NCBI GenBank assembly: GCA_963783085.1
Contig: CAWAMJ010000010.1
Location: 62,001 to 126,000, forward strand
Direction: 5' to 3'
Origin: CAVYUC01 sp963783085
GTDB taxonomy: Bacteria > Bacteroidota > Bacteroidia > Bacteroidales > Prolixibacteraceae
Length of the DNA stretch: 64,000 nucleotides
Of this stretch, positions 53,517 through 61,865 are shown one piece after another. The first letter of the stretch is position 1; every line of letters starts with the position of its first letter. The notes below the pieces were generated by a model, which was not told where the DNA came from, did no database searches, and worked only from the letters and a program-made list of their open reading frames with translations. Position numbers and translations under genes: made by a program.

Positions 53517-56055
53517 AGTTTACACTAAACCAAATTTTAGTCGGGATTTCGTGAATGTATACCTCTGGAACAACAGCCCGGACACCGTATATTTCGACGA
53601 CATGGAAATTGTTTGCCAGGATGCCAAAGATTATCCGGAGTATGAAAATGAGAAGCCGGTAAATTTATATATCGATTCGGATGGTATAGAAAAACTTCAG
53701 CAAAAGCGTTCGGCCGCTTTCGAAAAAACAATGCTTGTCAGCTCCGACGATGATTATACCAGCCTTATTTTTTTTGACGGAAATGATTTCCTGAATGCGA
53801 AATGCCGGTTAAAAGGCGACTGGCTCGATCATATTCAGGGCGACAAATGGTCGTTTCGGGTTAAACTGAAAAAGGATTTCGCGTGGAAGCACATGCGTAC
53901 GTTTTCCGTGCAAAACCCGCTGACCCGCAATTTTTTATCGGAATGGCTGGCCCATAAAATTTTCGATCAGGAGGATGTGCTAACCACCAGGTACGGATTT
54001 GTCCCGCTGCGGCTAAACGACAAATCGCTGGGGATTTATGCCTGGGAGGAACATTTTGAAAAGCAACTGGTGGAAAGCAGGAACCGGCGGGAAGGGCCGA
54101 TTGTCCGTTTCGATGAGAGTATTTTTTGGCAACGTATGCTGGAAAACCAAACGGGCGAAAAAGGAGTGGACATCGATTATTTTAATGCTGCTCCGATGAT
54201 TCCCTTTAAACAAAGCCAGCTTGTGGGCGATTCTTTAAAAATACTCCAGCTTGAAGAAGGACAGAAATTAATGGTACAATATAAAAACCAGACGCAGCCG
54301 GTTTCCAAAATTTTCGACGTAGATAAACTTGCCAAATATTACGCGTTGATTGATGTAACACAGGCTTATCATGGTTTTACCTGGCACAACCAGCGGTTTT
54401 ACTACAATCCGGTGACCTGCCTGCTGGAGCCAATTGCTTTCGACGGATATATTGAAACCGGAATTTATGAACGTTTCGACCGCCGCGTCTCCGGAATGAT
54501 GCCGCCTTCCAAACTCCCGGAATATGCCAAAGACGAATTAATGCTTTTTCATCCGTATGCCGATAGTTCGTTTACTAAAAAATACATTGCAAACCTTCGA
54601 AAATACAGCTCTCCTCAATTTGTGGAACAAGTAATTTCGTCTTACAAAAAAGAAGCAGATTCCATTTCCGCAGAGATTCATAAAGAGTTTCCGTATTATG
54701 TTTTCGACTTTGAATATTTTAAAGACCAGGCAAAGTGGATACGAGCAAATCTGGATGAAATAGAGAAAAATGCATTCGATCTTGAACGTGAGGTTAAAAA
54801 GGTCAATTATGAAAAGTTCCGGCGGGAATTTACCGCGGTGGTGAATCCAAACCTCATTCCATTGATGGTTCACGCGTATTACAACCGTAACAAAAAGCAA
54901 GTTGAAGTACTTAATTTTCATAACGGTAACGTAAAAGTTGTTGGTACATTCGCGAAAAACCGGTTGCCGGAAAATTTTGATCCCGCGCCTGTGCTGAAAC
55001 CTTTCGACGGAATTCAGCCCGACCGGTTGTCGGTTTCAGTGGCAGGAATTCCCGAAAAAATGATGTTTTCAGTAAACGATGAATCGTACGAAACGGAAGT
55101 TTATCCGTGGCCTTTTTCCGATGGTCTGACTTCCCGGCAATTGGTTGAAAACAAAGGAACGACAAATCTGCCGTTGGTGGATGGGAAGGTTGTTTTTGAA
55201 GGAAACTACAAGTTTACCGGCGACATGGTAATTCCGGCCGGCTATGAAGTTGTTTTTAAGCCCGGAACTCAAATCGACCTGGTGAACAACGCCGGCTTCT
55301 TTTCTTTTTCACCCGTGAATATGAACGGCACACTCCAAAATCCGGTGAAGGTTTTTTCGAGCGATCGTTCGGCACAAGGATTTAATGTGATTCAGCCTGA
55401 AGGAAAATCGTTCTTGCAGTTTGCCGAATTCAAGAGTTTAAGTAACCTGCGAAAAGGAGGCTGGCAAACTCCTGCCGCTGTAACATTTTATGAAGCTGAT
55501 GTTGAAATGGAAAACTGTACATTCGCCTCCAATTTCAACTGCGATGATGCACTGAACACGGTCCGTTCGGATGTTATGGTTACAAATTGCAGATTTGAAA
55601 ATACCTTTGCCGATGCTTTCGATTCCGATTTTTGTACCGGGGAAGTAAAAAACTGTGTATTTAAAAACGCCGGAAACGATGCCATCGATTTTTCAGGAAG
55701 CCATATAAAAATCAGCGATTGTAAAATGCTTGAAATCAGTGATAAAGCCATTTCCGGCGGTGAGCATTCTTTTTTAACGGTTTCCAATTGTGTTATCGAT
55801 AAAGCCAACATTGGCATCGCTTCTAAAGATTTATCTGAACTGGTTTTGGATAAAATTGAAATGTATCAAACTGTATACGGGCTGGTTGCTTTCAGAAAAA
55901 AACCGGAATATGGACCGGCAAAGATTACCATCAACAATTTGAAAATGAAAAACAATATCGTGTTTCATAAAATTGAAGAGGGATCTGCGCTTACACTGAA
56001 CGGCAAAGAAATATATGGAAGAGAAAAAAAGTTAGCAGAAAAATTATATCAATAA
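53458..56055 (+). CDS. CotH kinase and right-handed beta-helix protein, 3' fragment of the frameshifted gene
   Basis: 865 residues from the first ATG, which is probably not a real start. The end of the shared beta-sandwich domain (VNVYLWNNSPDTVYFDDMEI) comes first. A CotH kinase domain follows (about 53660-54800): CRLKGDWLDHIQGDKWSFRV, AWEEHFEKQLVESRN, and the late motif HNQRFYYNP with LEPIAFDGY. From ~55190 a parallel beta-helix is seen with repeats like VEMENCTFASNFNCDDALNT and VKNCVFKNAGNDAIDFSG. CotH proteins phosphorylate Ser on secreted proteins in Bacillus spore coats. The intact protein should be a surface lipoprotein. The DUF4956 gene follows 10 bp later. Confidence 0.9.
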   Translation: MQVSFWKKRAADGWQKIYLEVYTKPNFSRDFVNVYLWNNSPDTVYFDDMEIVCQDAKDYPEYENEKPVNLYIDSDGIEKLQQKRSAAFEKTMLVSSDDDYTSLIFFDGNDFLNAKCRLKGDWLDHIQGDKWSFRVKLKKDFAWKHMRTFSVQNPLTRNFLSEWLAHKIFDQEDVLTTRYGFVPLRLNDKSLGIYAWEEHFEKQLVESRNRREGPIVRFDESIFWQRMLENQTGEKGVDIDYFNAAPMIPFKQSQLVGDSLKILQLEEGQKLMVQYKNQTQPVSKIFDVDKLAKYYALIDVTQAYHGFTWHNQRFYYNPVTCLLEPIAFDGYIETGIYERFDRRVSGMMPPSKLPEYAKDELMLFHPYADSSFTKKYIANLRKYSSPQFVEQVISSYKKEADSISAEIHKEFPYYVFDFEYFKDQAKWIRANLDEIEKNAFDLEREVKKVNYEKFRREFTAVVNPNLIPLMVHAYYNRNKKQVEVLNFHNGNVKVVGTFAKNRLPENFDPAPVLKPFDGIQPDRLSVSVAGIPEKMMFSVNDESYETEVYPWPFSDGLTSRQLVENKGTTNLPLVDGKVVFEGNYKFTGDMVIPAGYEVVFKPGTQIDLVNNAGFFSFSPVNMNGTLQNPVKVFSSDRSAQGFNVIQPEGKSFLQFAEFKSLSNLRKGGWQTPAAVTFYEADVEMENCTFASNFNCDDALNTVRSDVMVTNCRFENTFADAFDSDFCTGEVKNCVFKNAGNDAIDFSGSHIKISDCKMLEISDKAISGGEHSFLTVSNCVIDKANIGIASKDLSELVLDKIEMYQTVYGLVAFRKKPEYGPAKITINNLKMKNNIVFHKIEEGSALTLNGKEIYGREKKLAEKLYQ

Positions 56056-56065
56056 ATACTTTAAA

Positions 56066-56746
56066 ATGGACAAGTGGAATCTATTTCAACGGTTTTTAAT
56101 CACCGAAAATGCACAAATTTCAATTGTGGATTTTGTCATAAATGCAGTCATTATTTTTGTATTGTCGCTGATCCTGGAATTTACCTACTCGCGTTGTGCC
56201 AAAAGTTTGTCGGGGAGAAAAGCATTTGGCGCCAACTTCTTTTTAATTGCGTTTACCACCATGCTGATTATTTCCATCGTAAAATCGTCGCTGGCGCTTT
56301 CGCTGGGTTTGGTAGGCGCGCTGTCCATTGTGCGGTTTCGCTCGGCAATTAAAGAGCCTGAAGAACTGGCGTACCTCTTTTTTACCATTGCCATTGGTTT
56401 GGGACTGGGGGCCAATCAACGAATTATTACCGTAATTGCCGCATTTGTGTTGCTTGGTATCATTTGGCTGCGGTATTTCACGTCAACAAAATCGCGGAAA
56501 CAAAACCTGTATTTAACGGTAAGCGGAACTGGCAACGGAAAACCGGAACTAAGAAATATTGATAACGAGGTGCAATCCGTATTTAAAGCATCGAAACTGG
56601 TCCGTTACGACGAAACTTCCGATTTGATTGAAGCGGCTTTTTGGGTTGAAATCAAAAAAACCGACGACCTGCAGCAGTTTAAAAAGAAGTTGAACGAACT
56701 GGACCCTGCAATACGGGTTTCTTTTGTGGATAACAATTCGTTTTAA
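56066..56746 (+). CDS. DUF4956 membrane protein
   Basis: 226 residues. Three to four membrane helices span ~20-150, with the family hallmark SLGLVGALSIVRFRSAIKEP and then EELAYLFFTIAIGLGLGANQ. A small cytoplasmic C-terminal domain (DLIEAAFWVEIKKTDDLQQF) follows. DUF4956 genes are repeatedly found beside VTC-domain and CotH genes in bacteria, as here. A channel or scaffold for polyphosphate or for surface phosphorylation is possible but unproven. It lies 5 bp upstream of the VTC gene. Confidence 0.9.
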   Translation: MDKWNLFQRFLITENAQISIVDFVINAVIIFVLSLILEFTYSRCAKSLSGRKAFGANFFLIAFTTMLIISIVKSSLALSLGLVGALSIVRFRSAIKEPEELAYLFFTIAIGLGLGANQRIITVIAAFVLLGIIWLRYFTSTKSRKQNLYLTVSGTGNGKPELRNIDNEVQSVFKASKLVRYDETSDLIEAAFWVEIKKTDDLQQFKKKLNELDPAIRVSFVDNNSF

Positions 56747-56751
56747 GCATT

Positions 56752-57459
56752 ATGAACGGTTATACCGAACTAAATACATTCAGATACGAAAGGAAATTTA
56801 TTGCGGAAGGCTACTCCGGGCCGGCATCAGAAGCTATAGTTAAGCAAAACAGTGCGTTTTTTGTTCCGGCTTTTGTTCCGCGCAGGGTGAATAACATTTA
56901 TTTTGATACGCCGGGGCTGGACTGCTATTTTGATAACCTGTTCGGGCACGGCGATCGCTGGAAGGTTCGTTTGCGATGGTACGACAATCAGTTTGGTGAA
57001 ATTAATTCGCCAATCCTCGAGTTTAAAATCAAAAAAGGCGTGGTAGGTACCAAAAAATCATATCCGCTTCCGTCTTTTCTTTTAGATGAGAATTTTTTTG
57101 AACCCAATATTTTAAAACAATTATTTCCTCAGGCGGGGCTGCCTCCTGAAGTTTTGGCAAAACTTGCAGGATTACAACCTGTGTTATTTAATTCCTATTT
57201 CAGAAACTATTTTACAACTCTTAATAAAAACTTCCGGATTACAATAGATACTGAGATGGAATACTACAACTTAAGGCCAACCTGGAACCACCTGCAGCAT
57301 TCCTACAAGGAAAAATTAAAAACGGTGATCGAGTTAAAATACAACCATGAATTTGATTCGGAAGCCGGAAAAATAAGCAACCAAATTCCTTTTCGCCTGG
57401 ATAAGAATTCAAAGTTTGTTTCGGGGATAGGCCATTTTCGAAATGAAATTGCTTTGTAA
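56752..57459 (+). CDS. VTC-domain (polyphosphate polymerase-like) protein
   Basis: 235 residues, cytoplasmic, filling one VTC/TTM tunnel domain. The charged strands expected in the tunnel are visible: FRYERKFIAEG near the N terminus, RWKVRLRWYDNQFGE and LEFKIKKGVVGTKKSYPL in the middle, and KTVIELKYNHEFDSEAG at the end. In yeast VTC4 this fold makes polyphosphate from ATP. Bacterial relatives are uncharacterised or polyP-binding. It is the last gene of the CotH-DUF4956-VTC unit. Confidence 0.92.
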   Translation: MNGYTELNTFRYERKFIAEGYSGPASEAIVKQNSAFFVPAFVPRRVNNIYFDTPGLDCYFDNLFGHGDRWKVRLRWYDNQFGEINSPILEFKIKKGVVGTKKSYPLPSFLLDENFFEPNILKQLFPQAGLPPEVLAKLAGLQPVLFNSYFRNYFTTLNKNFRITIDTEMEYYNLRPTWNHLQHSYKEKLKTVIELKYNHEFDSEAGKISNQIPFRLDKNSKFVSGIGHFRNEIAL

Positions 57460-57525
57460 ATTGGAAAAAGCAACCGGGCATTTGCATATTTATCCTTTCA
57501 CAGGTGTCTGGGTCTAAACAATATA

Positions 57526-57620
57526 TTAATGGCTAAAGCCTTTCTGTACAAGGGATATATTGCCCCCGGCTTAAGCCGGGGGTTAATTTCGGAGCACGAA
57601 AAACAGGCTTTAGCCATTAA
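57526..57620. repeat. nested inverted repeat with 20-bp perfect palindrome (REP-like)
   Basis: A 16-bp perfect inverted repeat (57526-57541 and 57605-57620) encloses a 20-bp perfect palindrome, cccccggcttaagccggggg (57563-57582). The form recalls REP/RAYT-type palindromes common between Bacteroidota genes. No transposase is nearby. It starts 66 bp after the VTC stop codon. Confidence 0.85.
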
Positions 57621-57766
57621 ATTGATTTTCAACTTTTTTACCCCTGATCTCTGAAGGGAAACTTGCCGAAAATCAATGAACTCTTCAAAGTCCCCTTTGA
57701 GGGGATCTAGGGGCAAGCTTTCATTATCAGCAAGAAGAATAACTGTATTCCACCTTATTTTATTAA

Positions 57767-57940
57767 TTAATTCTACTTTTACACATTTATCCAAAATCGA
57801 AAAATCCATGCGTTTTACCCTAAACCCCAGGGGGAACCGCATACCTGCCCAGGCAGGGATTTTTCTGATTTCTCCCCTTGGGGCTGGTGTAAAAAATCAG
57901 AAAAATCGCTTTCTCATTTAATCTGTCAAAGTAGAATTAA
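57767..57940. repeat. MITE-like element with terminal inverted repeats
   Basis: Terminal inverted repeats of 13 perfect bases (57767-57779 and 57928-57940; ttaattctacttt) continue with a few mismatches to ~22 bp. Inside are a palindrome (cctgcccaggcagg, 57844-57857) and a 14-bp perfect inverted repeat (57858-57871 and 57894-57907). At 174 bp and without coding potential, it fits a miniature inverted-repeat element. No clear target duplication was seen. Confidence 0.6.
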
Positions 57941-57968
57941 AATATTTCGCGGACACCAGTGTTATCCT

Positions 57969-60035
57969 TTATTTGTTTTCCGGTGAAACAGTAGTGAATT
58001 TTTTAATGCTTAAATCATCAAACCAGGCAACCCTCCTGCGGGGGTTCCACAGGTAAATTTTAAGGTTTTTCCCTTCAATCGCCGGCTTAATCTCCACCTT
58101 AATACGCAACAGTTCCCACCCGTTTTCACCGAATTTTACCGCTTCATTTTGGGCTTGGTAATAGTCGTTGCTGTTGTCAGCGGAAACAACCAGGTATCCA
58201 CTTGAACTGTCTGATTTCCTCCAGACTTCTATTTCGTATATTTCTCCTGTTTTGGTGTTTTTCAAATTATAATCAACTGCAAACGGATTCGGCTTTTGAA
58301 GCTTAACGGAATGTGAGCCGGACCGGTATTCTTCGCTTGACAGTGCGTTCACCGGGCCGAATACTTCTGAGTTCGAGGCTAAAAAAAATTTTCCATCCCC
58401 GGTAAATTGCTCCACGTTAAAATGAATTGTTGCGCCCGTTTGTTTTAAATTTTGTTTGGGAGGAGGTGTATATTTCAACGTGTCGAGAATATAAATGTTT
58501 TGTGACTGACCTTTGTAAACCTGTTTCAACGGAAAACCCAAATTCTCCATTTCTTTTATTTGTGAAGGATCGGTGGGGCCGTTCATTAATATTATTTTCT
58601 TTCCGCTTGTTTCAACAATTTGATCAAGGGTTGTTTTTAACTTCCAATGGAAGTACAAATCGGTTGATAATTCGTAGAAGTATGTTTTTGGGTATATTTT
58701 TCGAAGGTGCGAAAGCAGTTTCCCCCTGGCAAAATCATTACCGAATTTAAGCCCGGTAAATTTGTTAATTGAATAAATGTAATAGTTGATGGGTGTATAC
58801 GATGGGTAATTTTTTTCCAGCCACAAATTTGCTGCATCAATTTCGTTGCTGGCAGCTTTTAATTGGCGGTTGGCAACAATTAGTTTTTGCGGATGGTTCC
58901 AGGTAATAAATACGACGCAAACAACAACAGATACGGGGAGTAATAACGTTTTCAGTATTTTGGAATTACCGATGTGTATTATAATATCGATGGTGACAAA
59001 TAATGTTACTCCGTTAAGTAAAATGACCGGTAATAAATAATGATTTCCTCCATAATGTTTTGCAACCAACAGCGTTCCAAAAACGAAGGAACTTAGCAAT
59101 CCGGCAAGAAATTTCAGATCACGGATTATGTGGTATTTTTTCCTGAAAAAGTATCCAGCCGCCAAAGCCACAATTCCAGCCCCTAAAACAACCGGTATGA
59201 TGGGATTATTGAAAATAATATTTTGAACATTAGGCATGTATGTTTTTGTGTCGATGATCGCCTTTTCACCATTTCCATAAATTCCGGAATGACTAATTAA
59301 ATCGCGAAACCAAAAAAACATCCGGTTATATTCAGGTATAGCAGGTATGGTAAACAGAACAAACGCAGGAACAATTGCAATGAAATAGAATAGTTTTTTC
59401 TTTAGCGACGGCAGTACGAACAAAGGAAATATTACCAGTGGTAAAAAGGTTGCTTTTGTGGCCAGTCCTGCACCGGTAATCAAGCCAAAATAAATTACAT
59501 ATTTCCATTGGTTCCTGTCCCGCTCCAGATAATAATACAACACCAGAATAGTGTAAATACCGGTGATGAGGAATAAAAAGGATTCGGGTGAAAGTTTTAC
59601 CCATATCGTTTCGAGAACATATTCAGAAAGAAACATGCTGACCTGCATGAATAGAGCAATCCATACTGATCTTGTTTTTTTGAAAACAAACCAGCCGAGA
59701 AAGAAAAGGAAAATTGAATTCAAAATCACCATTGCTTTTCTGATTCCTTCGATAAATTTATTCGGATTTTTCAATACATGCTCAACAACGTTTTCATCAT
59801 TTGGATTCGAAAACAGGTGAATGATTCCGATTGTTGCTGCTCCAAGCTGCATTACTGTTGTTCCCGGATTATCGACATGGCCAACACTTTGGCCATCGCA
59901 AATACACAATGCATTCATCAGATAGATATACTCCGGATCGTTTGGAAAATTTTTGCGATCGAAATGTAGGCCGGCCCATAAAAAAATCAGGGGCAAGATG
60001 ATGACTATATATTTCAAAAATGCCGGCTTACCCAT
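57969..60035 (-). CDS. GT39-like membrane glycosyltransferase with C-terminal beta-sandwich domain
   Basis: 688 residues. The first loop after TM1 reads FPNDPEYIYLMNALCICDGQ and VGHVDNPGTTVMQLGA, a GT-C arrangement with acidic residue before the second helix. About eleven helices run to residue ~390. A soluble region (~390-540) with NYYIYSINKFTGLKFGND follows, and then the ~140-residue domain with YRSGSHSVKLQKPNPFAVDY, YEIEVWRKSDSSSGYLVVSA and KIYLWNPRRRVAWFDDLSIK. It likely acts on a polyprenyl-linked sugar supplied by the GT2 enzyme encoded just upstream (39 bp, same strand). Confidence 0.85.
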   Translation of the reverse strand: MGKPAFLKYIVIILPLIFLWAGLHFDRKNFPNDPEYIYLMNALCICDGQSVGHVDNPGTTVMQLGAATIGIIHLFSNPNDENVVEHVLKNPNKFIEGIRKAMVILNSIFLFFLGWFVFKKTRSVWIALFMQVSMFLSEYVLETIWVKLSPESFLFLITGIYTILVLYYYLERDRNQWKYVIYFGLITGAGLATKATFLPLVIFPLFVLPSLKKKLFYFIAIVPAFVLFTIPAIPEYNRMFFWFRDLISHSGIYGNGEKAIIDTKTYMPNVQNIIFNNPIIPVVLGAGIVALAAGYFFRKKYHIIRDLKFLAGLLSSFVFGTLLVAKHYGGNHYLLPVILLNGVTLFVTIDIIIHIGNSKILKTLLLPVSVVVCVVFITWNHPQKLIVANRQLKAASNEIDAANLWLEKNYPSYTPINYYIYSINKFTGLKFGNDFARGKLLSHLRKIYPKTYFYELSTDLYFHWKLKTTLDQIVETSGKKIILMNGPTDPSQIKEMENLGFPLKQVYKGQSQNIYILDTLKYTPPPKQNLKQTGATIHFNVEQFTGDGKFFLASNSEVFGPVNALSSEEYRSGSHSVKLQKPNPFAVDYNLKNTKTGEIYEIEVWRKSDSSSGYLVVSADNSNDYYQAQNEAVKFGENGWELLRIKVEIKPAIEGKNLKIYLWNPRRRVAWFDDLSIKKFTTVSPENK

Positions 60036-60074
60036 TGCCCCGTTTAATTTATTCGTTGAATTTCAACAATCGGC

Positions 60075-60830
60075 TCATGATTGTTCAGGCTTTACAAATA
60101 TATCATACCGGGCCAGTTTCCACTTTTGCAACCGGTACCGGATTGATGTTTGTAAAACGCCCATCCCATAAATACTGCTGTTTTTGAAGTTGATGCTCGA
60201 TGCGTCGTCGAAATATTTGGTGGGGCAGGTTATTTCTGCGATTTCGTAGCCGGCGTACCAAATTTGCGCCAGCATCTGGTTGTCGAAAACAAAGTTGTCG
60301 GAATTGACGTTATAGTTCACTTTTTCCAGTACTTCGCGTGTAAATGCGCGGTATCCGGTATGGTATTCAGATAGTTTGGCGTTCATCAGCAGGTTCTGAA
60401 TAAAAGTCAGTCCGCGGTTGGCAATGTATTTGATAACCGGCATTCCACCCGCCAGCGCCCCTTGTCCGAGAATGCGCGAGCCCAGCACCACGTGGTACAA
60501 TCCGCTGGCCAGCAAATTTGCCATGGCAGGGATTAGTCTCGGCGTATACTGGTAATCAGGGTGAAGCATGATGACGATATCGGCGCCAAGTTCCAGCGCC
60601 CGGTTATAGCATGATTTCTGATTACCGCCATATCCGGTGTTCTGTTTATGTTCAACAATGTGTTTTATCCCGAGGTTTTTGCCCACCTCCACGGTATCGT
60701 CGCTGCTCAGATCATCCACCAGGATAACATCGTCAACAATGCTGAAATCGATTTCGCGGTAGGTCATTTCCAGTGTTTTTGAAGCGTTGTAAGCCGGAAG
60801 TACAACTATTACTTTTTTGCCGTTAACCAT
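60075..60830 (-). CDS. GT2 glycosyltransferase (polyprenyl-phosphate sugar synthase-like)
   Basis: 251 residues. VIVVLPAYNASKTLEMTYRE is the nucleotide-binding start, VILVDDLSSDDTVEV follows, and MLHPDYQYTPRLIPAMANLL contains the DxD-like metal site (HPDYQY). LGSRILGQGALAGGMPVIKY and EYHTGYRAFTREVLE are typical of the subgroup without membrane anchors. It probably makes a polyprenyl-phosphate sugar used by the GT39-like protein encoded 39 bp downstream. Confidence 0.9.
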   Translation of the reverse strand: MVNGKKVIVVLPAYNASKTLEMTYREIDFSIVDDVILVDDLSSDDTVEVGKNLGIKHIVEHKQNTGYGGNQKSCYNRALELGADIVIMLHPDYQYTPRLIPAMANLLASGLYHVVLGSRILGQGALAGGMPVIKYIANRGLTFIQNLLMNAKLSEYHTGYRAFTREVLEKVNYNVNSDNFVFDNQMLAQIWYAGYEIAEITCPTKYFDDASSINFKNSSIYGMGVLQTSIRYRLQKWKLARYDIFVKPEQS

Positions 60831-60925
60831 CCTGTTGATTTTTTAGGGCATAAAAATAACAAGATTTTATTAGGCGTGCACTTTTCCGGCTGCCACTTTT
60901 AAGATTGCTGTTTGCGGAACCTGAA

Positions 60926-60960
60926 AACAAAAAAAAATCAGTCGCTTAAACGACTGATTT
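60926..60960 (-). terminator. intrinsic terminator of the DUF892 gene
   Basis: A 10-bp perfect stem (60935-60944 with 60951-60960), 6-nt loop and a ten-base A-run on the plus strand (U-run in the minus transcript) begin 55 bp after the DUF892 stop codon. Confidence 0.9.
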
Positions 60961-61014
60961 GCTTTGCAAAATAAATTGCGACGTGTTGTGGGGGATTTAA
61001 TCTCGTCTGGCAGA

Positions 61015-61509
61015 TTAAGCCATCGCCTCTACGTTGATTTCGTCGGCAATTTTTGTCAGCTTTTCATCTGCTTCTTTTTCTTCCTTCAAGGTTTCTACCA
61101 GCAGATTGGCTGCATCATTCGATCCGAGCATTTTCAGATAACGAATAACTGTGCCATAACCAGCCATTTCATAATGTTCCACACGTTGCGCTGCGGCTAT
61201 CAACCCGGCGTCGTGAACAGAATTGTCTGCTTTTTTCTTAATCATCTGTTCCCCTTCTTTAACCAAACCTTTCATTGCTTCGCATTCTTCGCCTTTCAGA
61301 TTTATATTCAAGTCGGCAGAAACCTGCTCCAGACGTTTAATTTGATTTTTCGTTTCTTCAAGATGGCTTTTATAAGCATCTTTTAATTTGCTGCTGTTAG
61401 CTGCTTCGGCCATTTTGGGCAGTGCTTCTGTCAACTGTTTTTCTGCACTGTATAGATCCTTTAATTCGTGTTCCAGTAAGTCTTTTAAATCGCTTAATTT
61501 GTGTGCCAT
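61015..61509 (-). CDS. DUF892/YciE-type ferritin-like protein
   Basis: 164 residues from the start at 61509 (MAHKLSDLKDLLEHELKDLY); the frame is open to 61533. The four-helix bundle shows ligand-type residues in HELKDLYSAEKQLTEALPKM (Glu), SHLEETKNQIKRLEQ (ExxxxQ/H), EHYEMAGYGTVIRYLK (EHYE) and LKEEKEADEKL. YciE/YciF proteins are induced by osmotic or general stress in enterobacteria; the function is unknown but probably iron- or damage-related. Monocistronic with a strong terminator. Confidence 0.93.
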   Translation of the reverse strand: MAHKLSDLKDLLEHELKDLYSAEKQLTEALPKMAEAANSSKLKDAYKSHLEETKNQIKRLEQVSADLNINLKGEECEAMKGLVKEGEQMIKKKADNSVHDAGLIAAAQRVEHYEMAGYGTVIRYLKMLGSNDAANLLVETLKEEKEADEKLTKIADEINVEAMA

Positions 61510-61762
61510 AACATTTAATTTTAAGTTATACATAAAATCGTGTTCGGGTTAACGCATGATAATACCATGCCGCTTTTTGGAAATGAATTCCCGAAGTGGG
61601 CAGTACAATGCTATGTTCTTTTAAGTGTGCGGGTTACTCGTGTTAATAGCTTGAAAATGCTCCGCTCTTCTTGCAGGATTTTATGGGAAATTATTCCACA
61701 AACGTGGATATTCGGATACAAATCTCTTTTATGGTCCGCTGCAATTTTCGACGGTGACCCGG

Positions 61763-61865
61763 CTGTACAGCCGGACAGGCTGCTCCCTGCGATCCATCTG
61801 TACAACCGGACAGGCTGCTCCCTGCAACTACCAACTGAGACTGCTCACTGCGACTGCTCCCTGCC
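61763..61865. repeat. direct repeats upstream of the oxidoreductase stop codon
   Basis: Two 28-bp copies (61763-61790 and 61798-61825) differ at one base and lie 35 bp apart. Shorter related units (actgctccctgc-type) follow up to ~61865, touching the end of the oxidoreductase gene. There are no unique equal-length spacers, so this is not a CRISPR array; slippage-derived tandem growth is likely. The spacer 61510-61864 has no gene. Confidence 0.8.

Noticed and set aside
61763..61825. Possible mini-CRISPR
   Set aside because: Only two 28-bp copies with a 7-bp gap; no cas genes.
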